Shown one piece after another: positions 1-8,937 of a stretch of 64,000 bases of DNA. The translations under genes and the position numbers were made by a program. Below the pieces are notes generated by a model, which saw only the letters and a list, made by a program, of their open reading frames with translations, was not told the DNA's origin and searched no databases. Source of the DNA: Craspedostauros australis (lineage: Eukaryota > Bacillariophyta > Bacillariophyceae > Mastogloiales > Achnanthaceae); contig JAMXDE010000011.1 in NCBI GenBank assembly GCA_026770025.1, forward strand, positions 1,860,001-1,924,000, in the 5' to 3' direction. Within the stretch, counting starts at the first letter, position 1. Each line of letters starts with the position of its first letter.

Positions 1-1938
1 GTCGCATTATGGAACCAAGGATCCTGCGGCAAGGACGATGTCACAGTCATTCTCGGCATTGATAACGCATCGAAGTGCCCAAACCTTGTCCAAGCAATCA
101 TCCACCAATACAGGGTTTTTGGTCATGTCCTTGGAGCATACATCATGAACGAATGCGAGGGTGAGCTCCCCAACGATGGATTAAAGTCCAACCTCAAGGT
201 GGCATTTTCCATTGCGGGTGCAGGTGTTCACAACTTTGCTGTAGGATCCATCTCTTCTCACTTTGAGTGTCACCCACCAACCGCACTGGTGGCGAAGGAA
301 AAACTCTACGGGCATCTGCAACAGAAATACCCCAAGGGAGGGGAAGAGAGAGCACGCATCCCCAAGTACGATGAGGCGGCCAAACATCCTCTCTTTGGTC
401 CCATGGCGACCAATCCGAGAATGATGTCCATCCTCCTGGATTTTCTATCCGGCGGAATTTTCTTCTTCAAGAACCAAAGGGATCATGAAAGGATTGCTTT
501 GAGTGTCTTCCAGAAAGTCATGTGTTGCGGCAGCATGAAAGAGCTGCGGAAGGACCCAGAAACACTCATCCAGATGGCGTCACAGACACTTGCTACTCTC
601 CTCTTCCAGCGCGAGTTCGCGATGATCGGCACTGCAGATGAGATCGTTCGAGTCGTAAACAGCTTGGATTACGGTATCCAGTTCGCTACATTCGAGAAGA
701 ACACGATCCCAATGCGCCGCCTTGTTGAAGACTCTGGCCTGGTGACACCGGCCCGGCTTCCGCCATTGGAGAAAGGATGGAGACAAGGACCAGACCCAAA
801 CAAGGAGTACACCATCCGGGTATCACAACCATTCGAAGTTGACAAGGCAATGGAGCTACTCTGCATCTGGTTGGTGCAATGTGGAAAGACATGGGACCAT
901 CCACGCACCCGCTTTGATATCTACCCACTGGCTTTTGAAGCGTTGGCCCCGCAGCTCATCAGCTGTGCCATCGGAGGAGCCATGACCGTTGCACAAGAAG
1001 ACCGGAAGGACGTCAAGTCGATCTTGATGGACACACTCAACATGTACGTCTCACCTGCGTCGATCGACCACGCTGATAGCGAGGGAGAGGAGTTATGGGA
1101 TGGGCTCAGAGGAGTAATCCCGGTGTCGGTGGTCTCCGATCTTGCGATGAAGTCCACACACTTCCACGCATGCCCGATGCTATTATCAAGAGCCAACGAA
1201 GACGATAGCGACGGATATGACAGTGAAAGCAGCACTGAAGGCGCCGAGCGCCAACCACCAACACACTTGATAAGCCCTGGCGAAGCAACAACCTGTACAA
1301 ATGTGGAGGATCTTCGAGTCGGAGATTATTCAGATCGAAGGTCAAGAGATGCCTTGGTGATCGATAAGGAAGTAGTGGGCTCGCTTCTCAACCTCAGAGC
1401 TGCATGCTCCAACATCCCATCTACTTCTTTCTGCCCATCGCTCACCACTGTGGTACAAGAGAATAGCGATCTCATGGATGGATCCGTTTCGTTCGTCGGT
1501 GGCAAGCGAGATGCGAATGGCCAACTCAAGGACCTACAAGTGTACACCATCTGCACCATTGCCAAGAGGTTCTTCTGCGCACGCGATCAAGACCTGCTAG
1601 AGATATGGGAAAAGAAGCAGAGAATGGCAGAAAATACATTGGACCTGCCATTTGGCAAGAATCGATGGTATTGCGTGATGAGTCGCAAAAAGACATGTCC
1701 CACTGAGCAACCGGTATTTGGTCCTGATGAACCGCTGTTGGTGTCATTTCCAGTCGATCGTTCGCCCATGCTAAGTGAGTACATGACGATGTTGGATGAT
1801 ACTTTGAATCCGCACGCACGCCATGAAAAATATGGCACTACGATTACAATGGCAGACCTACAATCGTTGGTTGGATTGGGGACGAGGGAATCGATATTGG
1901 AAATGGAGAAGATAGTAGCCCTATTGTCTGGGCGATAG
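1..1938 (+). CDS. P-loop NTPase-like protein, copy A (5' partial)
   Basis: The frame is open from base 1 to the stop at 1936-1938, so the true start lies left of the window; an internal ATG at 145 is not the start, because the reading before it matches copy B (19977-22673). About 645 codons are visible. They contain the Walker-B-like strand (hydrophobics then I-D-N-A-S), a following S-I-A-G-A-G...G-S segment, and a C-terminal acidic Ser/Glu/Asp-rich stretch. Copy A is close to copy B along its whole length, with both frames kept open; differences cluster in a few loops and in the tail, where copy A runs about 25 codons further. The function is unknown. The order Walker A, Walker B, then a G-x-G...G-S segment recalls the NTPase half of Crinkler/RHS-type proteins; that is inference only. 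Confidence 0.75.
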   Translation, partial: VALWNQGSCGKDDVTVILGIDNASKCPNLVQAIIHQYRVFGHVLGAYIMNECEGELPNDGLKSNLKVAFSIAGAGVHNFAVGSISSHFECHPPTALVAKEKLYGHLQQKYPKGGEERARIPKYDEAAKHPLFGPMATNPRMMSILLDFLSGGIFFFKNQRDHERIALSVFQKVMCCGSMKELRKDPETLIQMASQTLATLLFQREFAMIGTADEIVRVVNSLDYGIQFATFEKNTIPMRRLVEDSGLVTPARLPPLEKGWRQGPDPNKEYTIRVSQPFEVDKAMELLCIWLVQCGKTWDHPRTRFDIYPLAFEALAPQLISCAIGGAMTVAQEDRKDVKSILMDTLNMYVSPASIDHADSEGEELWDGLRGVIPVSVVSDLAMKSTHFHACPMLLSRANEDDSDGYDSESSTEGAERQPPTHLISPGEATTCTNVEDLRVGDYSDRRSRDALVIDKEVVGSLLNLRAACSNIPSTSFCPSLTTVVQENSDLMDGSVSFVGGKRDANGQLKDLQVYTICTIAKRFFCARDQDLLEIWEKKQRMAENTLDLPFGKNRWYCVMSRKKTCPTEQPVFGPDEPLLVSFPVDRSPMLSEYMTMLDDTLNPHARHEKYGTTITMADLQSLVGLGTRESILEMEKIVALLSGR

Positions 1939-2305
1939 CAACGGATCAGAGGGTGATACACTTCGTGCGAGGACGGCCATTGATGGTGGGGTGGCGCTGT
2001 CGTCAGCATGCACGTCGTGCTAGCATTTGTACGGCACAGTGGGAATATCTAAATAGACATCATGATGATCAATCATTGTGCTCATTTTCATTTTTTTGGC
2101 CATTTTTCAATGAAAAGTCGACTGTTGCAGACAGCGCGACACCAACGTCCACCGTTCTCTCCAAACAACGCCACCGCTGTCGCTTCCGGCTGAACCCTCG
2201 CCACAGCGACGATCGATGGCTTTTGCGTTCCTGTACACCTTCATTCTTCCATCCGGTATCCGTTGTCCGTTCTGCATGCTGCATGTCCTGCTCCCTTCTT
2301 TCCAC

Positions 2306-2785
2306 CTAACACTTCAAACCAGAGCTCATTCCACCATCCACCACCACGTTCGTACCGGTTGTGTAGCTCGACTGCAGTGGACTCAGGAGGTACGACACAG
2401 ACTGAACCACCTCGGCAATGCTACCCAGCCGCTTCATCGGAACGCCGCTGATCTTGTTCCGCGCCACTGTCGCCGCATCATTCGCGAAGTACGGAGACGC
2501 ACATTCGGCATGCAGCTCATTCTGACGATCCCACACGTATCCTGGACCGATGAGCGCGGGAGAGATGGCATTGACACGGATGCCGTGCGGTGCCAGATCT
2601 TTCGATGATGACATGGTCATTGCCAGTACAGCTGCCTTGGATGATGCGTACGTGATCATTGCTGGCGTTCCTCGCAATACAGCGACTCTGGCAGTGTTGA
2701 CGATGGCATAAGAGGATTGCTGGCCTTGTTGGCCTTGCTGGGCTTGTTGCTTGGTCATCTGTCTGGTGACACGCTGGAGAACCAT
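2306..2785 (-). pseudogene. Truncated short-chain dehydrogenase copy
   Basis: This is the C-terminal half of the dehydrogenase that is intact at 23107-24009. It retains the Y-A-S-S-K catalytic motif and the C terminus ending in a G-M-S-S-G-L-K-C tail, and its frame is still open. The Rossmann nucleotide-binding half (T-G-A-G-G-Q-F-G in the intact copy) and the N-N-A-G motif are absent, because the sequence is cut at 2785/2786 by an LTR. Without the NAD(P)-binding half it cannot be an active oxidoreductase. The open frame suggests the break is recent. Confidence 0.85.
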
Positions 2786-3557
2786 TGTTGGAAATCTGGG
2801 GTGGTGGTGATTGTAGAAAGCTATTCATTTGTTAGAATCTACTTCTCTGAGCTGTGAGCTCTTCATTGCTCTCAACTTCTAAAGTTCAATCTCCTCCTGA
2901 GATCTCCATGGGTCCATCCATTGGTCTAGCATACATTCATCTTGCATTCATCTCGAATTCACCATGGACATGCATGCCCTACCGATTTCCCCATGTCCAT
3001 GCATTCATCACGTTGTCTTGCCTCCAATAGTTTTGTTGGCATAGGCATCGCTGAATCACAGGCATCACCTGACTCGTACCATTTGATCGGATCACAGTCT
3101 CCATGTTTCACAGGAACAGCTTGGATCCTTCTTATTCCTCTGACTTCTCATCAGGGACTTCTCCAATTCTCTCCCATCATTCACCGGTTCGTCATCAGGG
3201 ACCTGTTCACAAGCCGTCTCACACTTCGTGACGCCGGCCAGTCTCAATAACTCTTTTCTCATTCGTTGTGACATGGGAGCCGTAGTTGCGTGTATCATGA
3301 TGTTGGTCATGAATCCAAAATCCCTGCCCCCTGCAACATACAATTGTGACTCACATTCCTGCATTGAGGTCAGGAACGTCACGATCAGGTTCGCCTTCGG
3401 CACGTGGCGTTCTCCACCGCAAAACACGTGCAGCTCACATTTTTCTGTCACAAAGATCAAACGTGGGAGTTGCGGCAATGTATCATTTCGAAACGCTCAA
3501 CTCCACGCTCTTGGGAGGTACGGCAATTCGGTGTTTCACAACACCCGATTCCTGACA
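2786..3557 (-). repeat. LTR related to the young copia element, reversed
   Basis: Read on the minus strand it begins and ends like the 681-bp LTR of the element at 8178-15687. The right end reads GATTCCTGACA, the left end begins TGTTGGAAATCTGGGG, and internal blocks such as GTGGGAGTTGCGGCAATG and the CTGTGAGCTC box are shared. It is about 772 bp, so it has diverged and gained sequence. No target-site duplication is seen: ACCAT lies on the left and TGCAT on the right. It is therefore either a solo LTR whose flanks were later rearranged, or one end of a recombined element. Confidence 0.75.
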
Positions 3558-3733
3558 TGCATCTCCCTCGCAACCAATCACCAACCGACCGCGCGCACCA
3601 AGCACTTCTTGACGAAGTGGCACTTCTTCTGGTACTGGGTCAAGGCTGGGTTCATTGTATCCAGCACATCCCCATGCCAGAGCAACTCGCCAACATCTTC
3701 ACAAAGGGTCTCACCATCGTGATCTTCGGATAA
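3558..3733 (+). pseudogene. Copia-type pol remnant (end of RNase H)
   Basis: Two overlapping plus-strand frames together give the conserved C-terminal end of a Ty1/copia polyprotein: first T-A-R-T-K-H-F...W-H-F (family consensus is A-R-T-K-H-I...H-F), then, after a frameshift near 3650, an I-P-M-P-E-Q-L-A-N-I-F-T-K-G-L block. The E-Q-L-A-N-I-F-T-K-G-L ending differs from the corresponding segment of the intact element (which has N-I-A-D-G-F-T-K), so this is a different copia lineage. It is cut on the left exactly where the reversed LTR ends (3557). Confidence 0.8.
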
Positions 3734-3843
3734 CTACGATTCAAGATCGTGGGTTGGTAAGGGCACTATCACACCAAACAACTAAGGATGAAGTTTTCAT
3801 CGATACCACAACTCAATCACGACCCAACACTGAGAGGGAGAGT
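3734..3843 (+). other. Short 3' untranslated stretch of the copia remnant, with purine tract
   Basis: The segment runs from the pol remnant to a purine-rich run, GAGAGGGAGAG, ending just before the presumed LTR start. Its position and composition fit a polypurine tract, the plus-strand primer of LTR retroelements. No gene is seen here. Confidence 0.45.
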
Positions 3844-4428
3844 TGAGATTCAATTAGGGACAGACTATCACCGAACACGGTGTTCTCCTCCCATGGGAGA
3901 AATTTTCTTTTTGGCGCGAAATCTTCCGACTTGATCGACAACCAAATCTGTTCTCCTCCTTTTTCTCTTCCACTCACGAATCCGTCCTGACTCATGCCAT
4001 GACCGATCTGACTCAGCCTTACCATGGGAACTATATGCTCCTCAAATCCTTTCACAACAACAAACCTCGATTCCCTCCATGTCAATGACTACCACGCCAT
4101 TGTCATAGTCTTGGCACACATATCCAACTCGCTTCAACTCAAGCAAAGGAATCCGAGGGTGAACTCCAACCACAGCCATTGCTGCATGACCACCTCAACT
4201 GAAGCGTCATGATCTATACTGCAGTATGGCTATGTGTGAAGAGAGCAAGGAGCTACAATCAATGTCTGCCCTCAAGCACTGAACCATGAATCAGTGCAGG
4301 GCCCTATCAAGTTGTGTGACATCATTTCTTCGTCCTAACAACACCACTAGCTAACTCATAATAACAAAGACAGAGATTAGTACAAAAGCACTCATCTACT
4401 CATCGTTACAGTTACACATCTTCTAACA
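3844..4428 (+). repeat. 3' LTR of the second copia lineage
   Basis: It starts with TG (TGAGATTCAATTAGGG) right after the purine tract and can be closed at a CA in TTCTAACA. The start is supported by its position after the pol remnant. The body is supported by an inverted diverged copy at about 4975-5610, which shares for example GGAACTATATGCTCCTC (4027-4043; its reverse complement lies at 5415-5431). The exact right end is an estimate. Confidence 0.6.
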
Positions 4429-4974
4429 AGTATACTCCTCTTGAACTGCATTGCACGGTTATCCTGAAACTGGCAGTTCTTGAGTCGTCTCCTACCGATT
4501 CGCGCCGACTGAGCCCGAATCCAAACTCCAACTATCAATAAGATGCTTCGAACTGTTGATAGTGCCCGAATCGATGATGACGATCCGATAGAGCATTTGC
4601 AGAGATGATCATGGAACAGATGCTACAGCTGGGGGTGCTACTCTCACGTGCGTTTCATTCCGCGCTGGTGCACTTCCACTGGTGTCGATGGGATCGTGGT
4701 TGTGTCTGGTGTACAATCTGCTCCATCCTGAAGGTGTCATGGAATGGAGCTACACAAGAAAGGAGCCATGGTGTTGTTGGTGGTGGCGACTTTCATGCAA
4801 GGTCGTCTCTTGCTTCCATCATGCTTTGTTCATGGCCTATGAACGTTCTTCCGCAGTGTGATGGCGCTATGGATGCATTCATGTATGCAGTTGGATTTTG
4901 TGTACTGTTGTGACACGATCCGGAAGGGATGACCTAGCTGACTGCCAGATTCGAGGAATCTGATGACGAAGTCA
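4429..4974. other. Spacer between inverted LTR copies, no gene seen
   Basis: About 550 bp separate the two inverted LTR relatives. A 102-codon open frame (4605-4913) lies here but has no recognisable motif and no intron or neighbour support. I see no structure beyond its position at the centre of the inverted pair. Confidence 0.4.
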
Positions 4975-5610
4975 ACTAGGGGTGACAGTCTGGAAAGTAG
5001 TAGTAGATGACAATGAGTAGATTAGTGTTGTTGTGCAGATCTTGAGTTGTGCTATTAGTTATTTGGATAGTCTGCATTGTGAGTTGATCAGTTTGAGATG
5101 TAGGATGAAGAAACGATAATCAGTTGAGTAGTGCGGCTCTGCACTGACCTTCAGAGGTTCAGTGCTGAGAATGGATGAGCCCTCTCTTTCTCTCTTTCTC
5201 CACTATCTCATCATAGTAGTTCTACATTCGAGTACAAAGCCTTGACGCCTGGATTGAAGTTGTGATTGAGAACACAGGTTGTCAAGCCACAGGAATTGTA
5301 GTAGGATTCCCTGCTTGTGTTGAAGCAGGGAGGATCTCCTTGCTGTTGTTGTGCAGGGTTGTCAGCTAGCATGGCTGACAATGGAATTCAGGTTGGCTGC
5401 ATCGCAAGGGTTCAGAGGAGCATATAGTTCCTGGAATACCTTGATCCCATTGACTCAAGTAAGTTTTGAGTCAGCAGTAATTCATGAGTGAAAGTGGGAG
5501 AAAGAGGGAAAGGAGGAATTGTTCCGTATTTGTTGGTGGGAGGTTTCGCGCCAAAATTGACGCGCCAAAACAATTTCATGGTGCGACAAGGAACACACTA
5601 AGTGGAAAGT
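4975..5610 (-). repeat. Inverted, diverged copy of the 3844-4428 LTR
   Basis: The reverse complement of this segment follows the order of 3844-4428: the GGCGCGAAA box (5541 region), the AGGAGCATATAGTTCC box (5415-5431), a CTGCACTGA...GGTTCAGTGCT box (around 5140-5170) and a GATGAAGAAACGAT box (around 5105). The match is patchy, so this is an old copy. Both borders are approximate. Confidence 0.6.
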
Positions 5611-7177
5611 AGTCCGTTCTTGAGATGAACTTCAACTTATGCTCTCTATCCTTCATGAATCGTTGCCGAATTGCTCGTTTGGACCTATTTCGACCTTGAT
5701 CCGGAAGATTTTCGTATCGCTGCGGAAGGATCCCTGTTCGACACATGTGGTGCTCTGTTGTCATCATGTCGATGTCGACGTTGATGTCGATGTCGATGTC
5801 GATGTTGGCTGTGCCCGCACATGATGCATGTCACCAATTCAGAGATTACATGAAGAGAGGGAGGATTACTGATGGCGTCTCCAGTCTCTTCACAAACACA
5901 TTGGTCTTGTCGATGTCGGTGAGCGTCGTCAGAGAAGAAAGCCACCAAAGCGGTCACCGCAAGTCACAGAGAATCTCAAGGGGTCATCGAATGCCTCTCT
6001 GTCTTCGCCCAACGGAGATTCTTCGCTGGGACGACGAACATTTGTTCACAACATGTCACGCATCTTGTGCAGAGTTGTGTTGTATTCGTCACACGAATGC
6101 TTGTGAGGGTGAAGTACACCAACGCGAAACGGTTCCTACTTTCAAGAGTAGGAACCCTTCACTGGCGGCTCCAGAGTCAGGGCAACACGTTCGGAATTGT
6201 TGATTGCCGCAGCTGCACAGTAAAATGTATCAGCATTGGAGTGTTCATCCCAGGGCAAGTCGTACGCTCACATCGGCACGGACGCAATTCACCCATCATT
6301 GTAACTCGCAAGAAGCGATACTCTACTTCAATACTAGGACCACCCTCCGACCCACGCACGCCCGACCAAAATTCGAAAAAGGTGTTTCGTCCCTGCAAAG
6401 CGCATTCAGCTCTCGTTCCCTACGAGTTTCGACAGCCTGATTGTGCTTGCATCACGGAGGCGACGATCACGAAAAACCCTTCCACCCCATCAGTTGGCGA
6501 GTCTTTTTCTCCCTCCTTTTCACTGGGAAGGTGCAAACCCAGATACCGATTCATCGCTTGCGTTCTTGCGTTGAAGCGATCAAGATGTTGATGTATTTTC
6601 TGTTGCTCTACTTCAGGGCTGTTGTTTTGCGGAATGGGTTGTGGTGGTTGCGTGTTGCGTGCGAAAATACATAAAGTGTGTACCCTTTTGGAAATCAGAC
6701 CGCGACAGGGTGCTCTCGTGGCACACACGAGAATTGCGGATCAAGAAGAACGACAGATGATGACCTGTGGAGATGAGCAAGAGCGGCGTGCTCCATGTCT
6801 GCTTGTCCTAGTCGTATCATACACTCTGCTCGTACGTATTATTGGTCAGGCCCAATGGATGGTGTATGTCAGGGAGGGTCATGCTGCACCATAAATGCTG
6901 GGCATCGGCATCGATCCACGGAGTCTTTCTGTCCAACGGTGATATCACCAGTTGTGAAGGTTCCAGGTTGTGGCGGAGCTTTGGCCTCCTTGGCGCCATG
7001 CCATCCTCGTACCAGGTTGCCTCATGCACAACATCGAAGACGCAAACAAAATGGCCCAAACAACCAACAAGTCAAACTCTTCATCTCATAAATTCATCCA
7101 AGTTGTCAACCAATAACACCAAACAAGCAACGATCAACCCTGAACGATCAATCACCAACCACCAAGTACCGACAACC
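5611..7177. other. Intergenic region with a hexanucleotide repeat
   Basis: No convincing gene is present. A (GATGTC)n run lies at 5766-5806. Several open frames overlap on both strands, but none shows a domain. The last few hundred bases lead into the secreted-protein gene that starts at 7178 and presumably contain its promoter; the leader just before the ATG is rich in A and C. Confidence 0.5.
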
Positions 7178-8177
7178 ATGATCTACACCAAGGCAGCCTT
7201 CGTCGCCTTTCTCACTCTCGCCGACACGGCGACGGTCCACGCCGTGCTCCGCGGCAACAGGACTCCTGTGGATCCAACCGAGGAACTCCACATTATGATG
7301 ATGAAGACCCGCATCCTCAAGGACAGCGACGGTGACACGAACACCGACAAGGGCAACAAGAACAACCAAGCGCCACCCACTGAAAACCCGGCTGGTGCAG
7401 AAACAACCCCACCAACCGCGTTGCCTACCTCCCAGCCCACTCTCCTGCCAACTGCCAAACCATCAGCTGCCCCAACCGTCTTCGATTCCACCATCTCCGT
7501 TGTCTGCAAGCCGGATGGTACTACCGATCTCACAACAGAAGAGAGAAGCGCCAAAACCATCATCTGTAACTCTGCCAAGCCATCCTGCCGCGAAGCCATC
7601 ACCGCCGTCAAGGAATCCGAGCAGCTGCAGAACTTCTTCGGATGTGCAGGAGACCTCAGAGAAGGAGCTGCACGCAAGCTCTTCAACAAGTACGCATCCA
7701 GCGATATCCTTGCTGGCCAATTGACCCTGGTCGCTGCCACTAACCTGATTCTCATCACTGAACGGCCAGATGCAATGAAGGAGACCTGCATGACCATCGC
7801 TGCGATGCAATCGCCTGTCGTCGCCACCCCATGCTGCCAAGGACCCTCGGGATGCATCTCAGTCACCGGTTCCGCCTCCAACTCTCCTCCATTCCTGACC
7901 ATCGCCATCACAGCATGCACCGGTGACAGCGCCTGCAAGGATATGGGCCCCAATCCCCTCATTCTCGATTCCTCCTGCACCGGAGACAGTGCATGTGAGT
8001 TGATGAATGAGAACGAGATCAACCCGTCCATCACAGGAGTCACCTTCGTCGGTGAGATGGCATGCACCACCCCTCAATCTTGCGAGGGAGTGGGACGCCG
8101 CTCCCATGGCGATGTCACCATCCAGACTGGCGCATGTATCGGATCCGACGCATGCAATGCAGCTGGACGCCGCGTCG
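7178..8177 (+). pseudogene. Secreted Cys-rich repeat protein, 5' part (interrupted by copia element)
   Basis: The ATG at 7178 opens a signal peptide (M-I-Y-T-K-A-A-F-V-A-F-L ending near V-H-A-V-L-R), a Pro/Thr-rich linker, a roughly 130-residue domain with Cys residues, and then repeats of the form A/S-C-x-G-D/S-x-A-C (for example A-C-T-G-D-S-A-C and A-C-I-G-S-D-A-C). At 8178 the frame runs into the LTR and stops at 8219-8221 after about 14 foreign codons, giving a 347-residue truncated product. Phase is conserved with the second part (15694-17303): 1000 + 1610 bases is a whole number of codons, so the uninterrupted allele would encode about 869 residues. Its role is unknown; extracellular or cell-wall association is inferred from the signal peptide and the linkers. 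Confidence 0.85.
8172..8177 (+). repeat. Target-site duplication, left copy
   Basis: GCGTCG directly precedes the LTR start and is repeated directly after the 3' LTR. Because the base before TG is G in both LTR contexts, the duplication could equally be counted as 5 bp (GCGTC), the usual copia size. Confidence 0.9.
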
Positions 8178-8858
8178 TGTCAGGAATCGAGGGTACGACT
8201 CTGTCGGAAAGATACCCATGATTGCCGCAACTCCCAACATTATTTGTCACACCTTTGGATATTATTCGTCACACCTTTGAATATTATCCATTCCAACCAC
8301 GACACGAATCATACGGGAATGACCTCAGTCTTACCAAGAAAACAAGCCTGTCCTCTGTGAATCAAGAAAAGGCCACGATATCTAAATCATGTGAAGGAAG
8401 ATGATGACCGACACATTGATGATCACCCCATCTGGAGATCATGGCACGTGTCAGCCAGGGACTAGAACAACTCAGAAAGGGCATCATCCATGACACCAAT
8501 CATGACACCAATCGTAAAGTTCGGTGTCAGGAGATCAAGAGCGAAACGCAAGACTGTGGAATCGTACCGCAGGGAATGTAGAATAAGGATATACACGACG
8601 AGGTGCATGGCAAGAATGCCTACGGATATGCACGACGATGTGCATGTCGAGGATGCCTGCGGATGAGATCTCATGCATGCAAGCGTTGATTCATGATGAT
8701 AAGATGCATGAATACAACAGTCTAACACGATGCTGCTGCAGGAGATGCTACATGAGAAACGAAAGGCAAAGGAGCTGAAGAGAATGAGCTCACAGTTCTG
8801 AATAGTACGGTCTAACAACGAATTAGGTCTTACTAACACTAACCCCGGATTTCCAACA
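8178..8858 (+). repeat. 5' LTR (681 bp)
   Basis: It begins TGTCAGGAATCG and ends GGATTTCCAACA, matching 15007-15687 base for base as far as I could read. It should hold the promoter and transcription start of the element. Internal short direct repeats include two CATGACACCAATC units near 8490-8515 and two CACACCTTTG(G/A)ATATTAT units near 8250-8290. Confidence 0.97.
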
Positions 8859-8870
8859 CGTTTCGAAACG
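8859..8870. promoter_or_regulatory. Palindrome at the expected primer-binding site
   Basis: Immediately after the 5' LTR comes CGTTTCGAAACG, a perfect 12-bp palindrome. This is where a tRNA primer-binding site is expected. It does not look like the initiator-Met 3'-end complement used by many copia elements; it resembles the T-arm core (GTTCGA) instead. The role is inferred from position only. Confidence 0.35.
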
Positions 8871-8937
8871 TTACGATTGAAATCCTACGTTTCCATCATC
8901 ACCAACACAGCAACAAACGACTCTCACCATCATCACC

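Larger units (their letters stand above)
1..2785 (+). repeat. Segmental duplication, copy A
   Basis: This stretch matches 20820-23586 in the same orientation, through the NTPase-like ORF, the intergenic spacer and the 3' half of the dehydrogenase. It starts at or before base 1. It ends abruptly after ACCAT at 2785, where a reversed LTR begins. The dehydrogenase half is almost unchanged between the copies, while the spacer carries small substitutions and indels. Confidence 0.85.

Noticed and set aside
3844-5610. Reading the inverted pair as terminal inverted repeats of a DNA transposon
   Set aside because: The left arm follows a copia pol end and purine tract, as an LTR does, and no transposase is present in the centre.
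6067-6591. 174-codon open frame on the plus strand
   Set aside because: Overlaps other frames of similar length on both strands, has no motif or initiation context, and lies in repeat-derived DNA.
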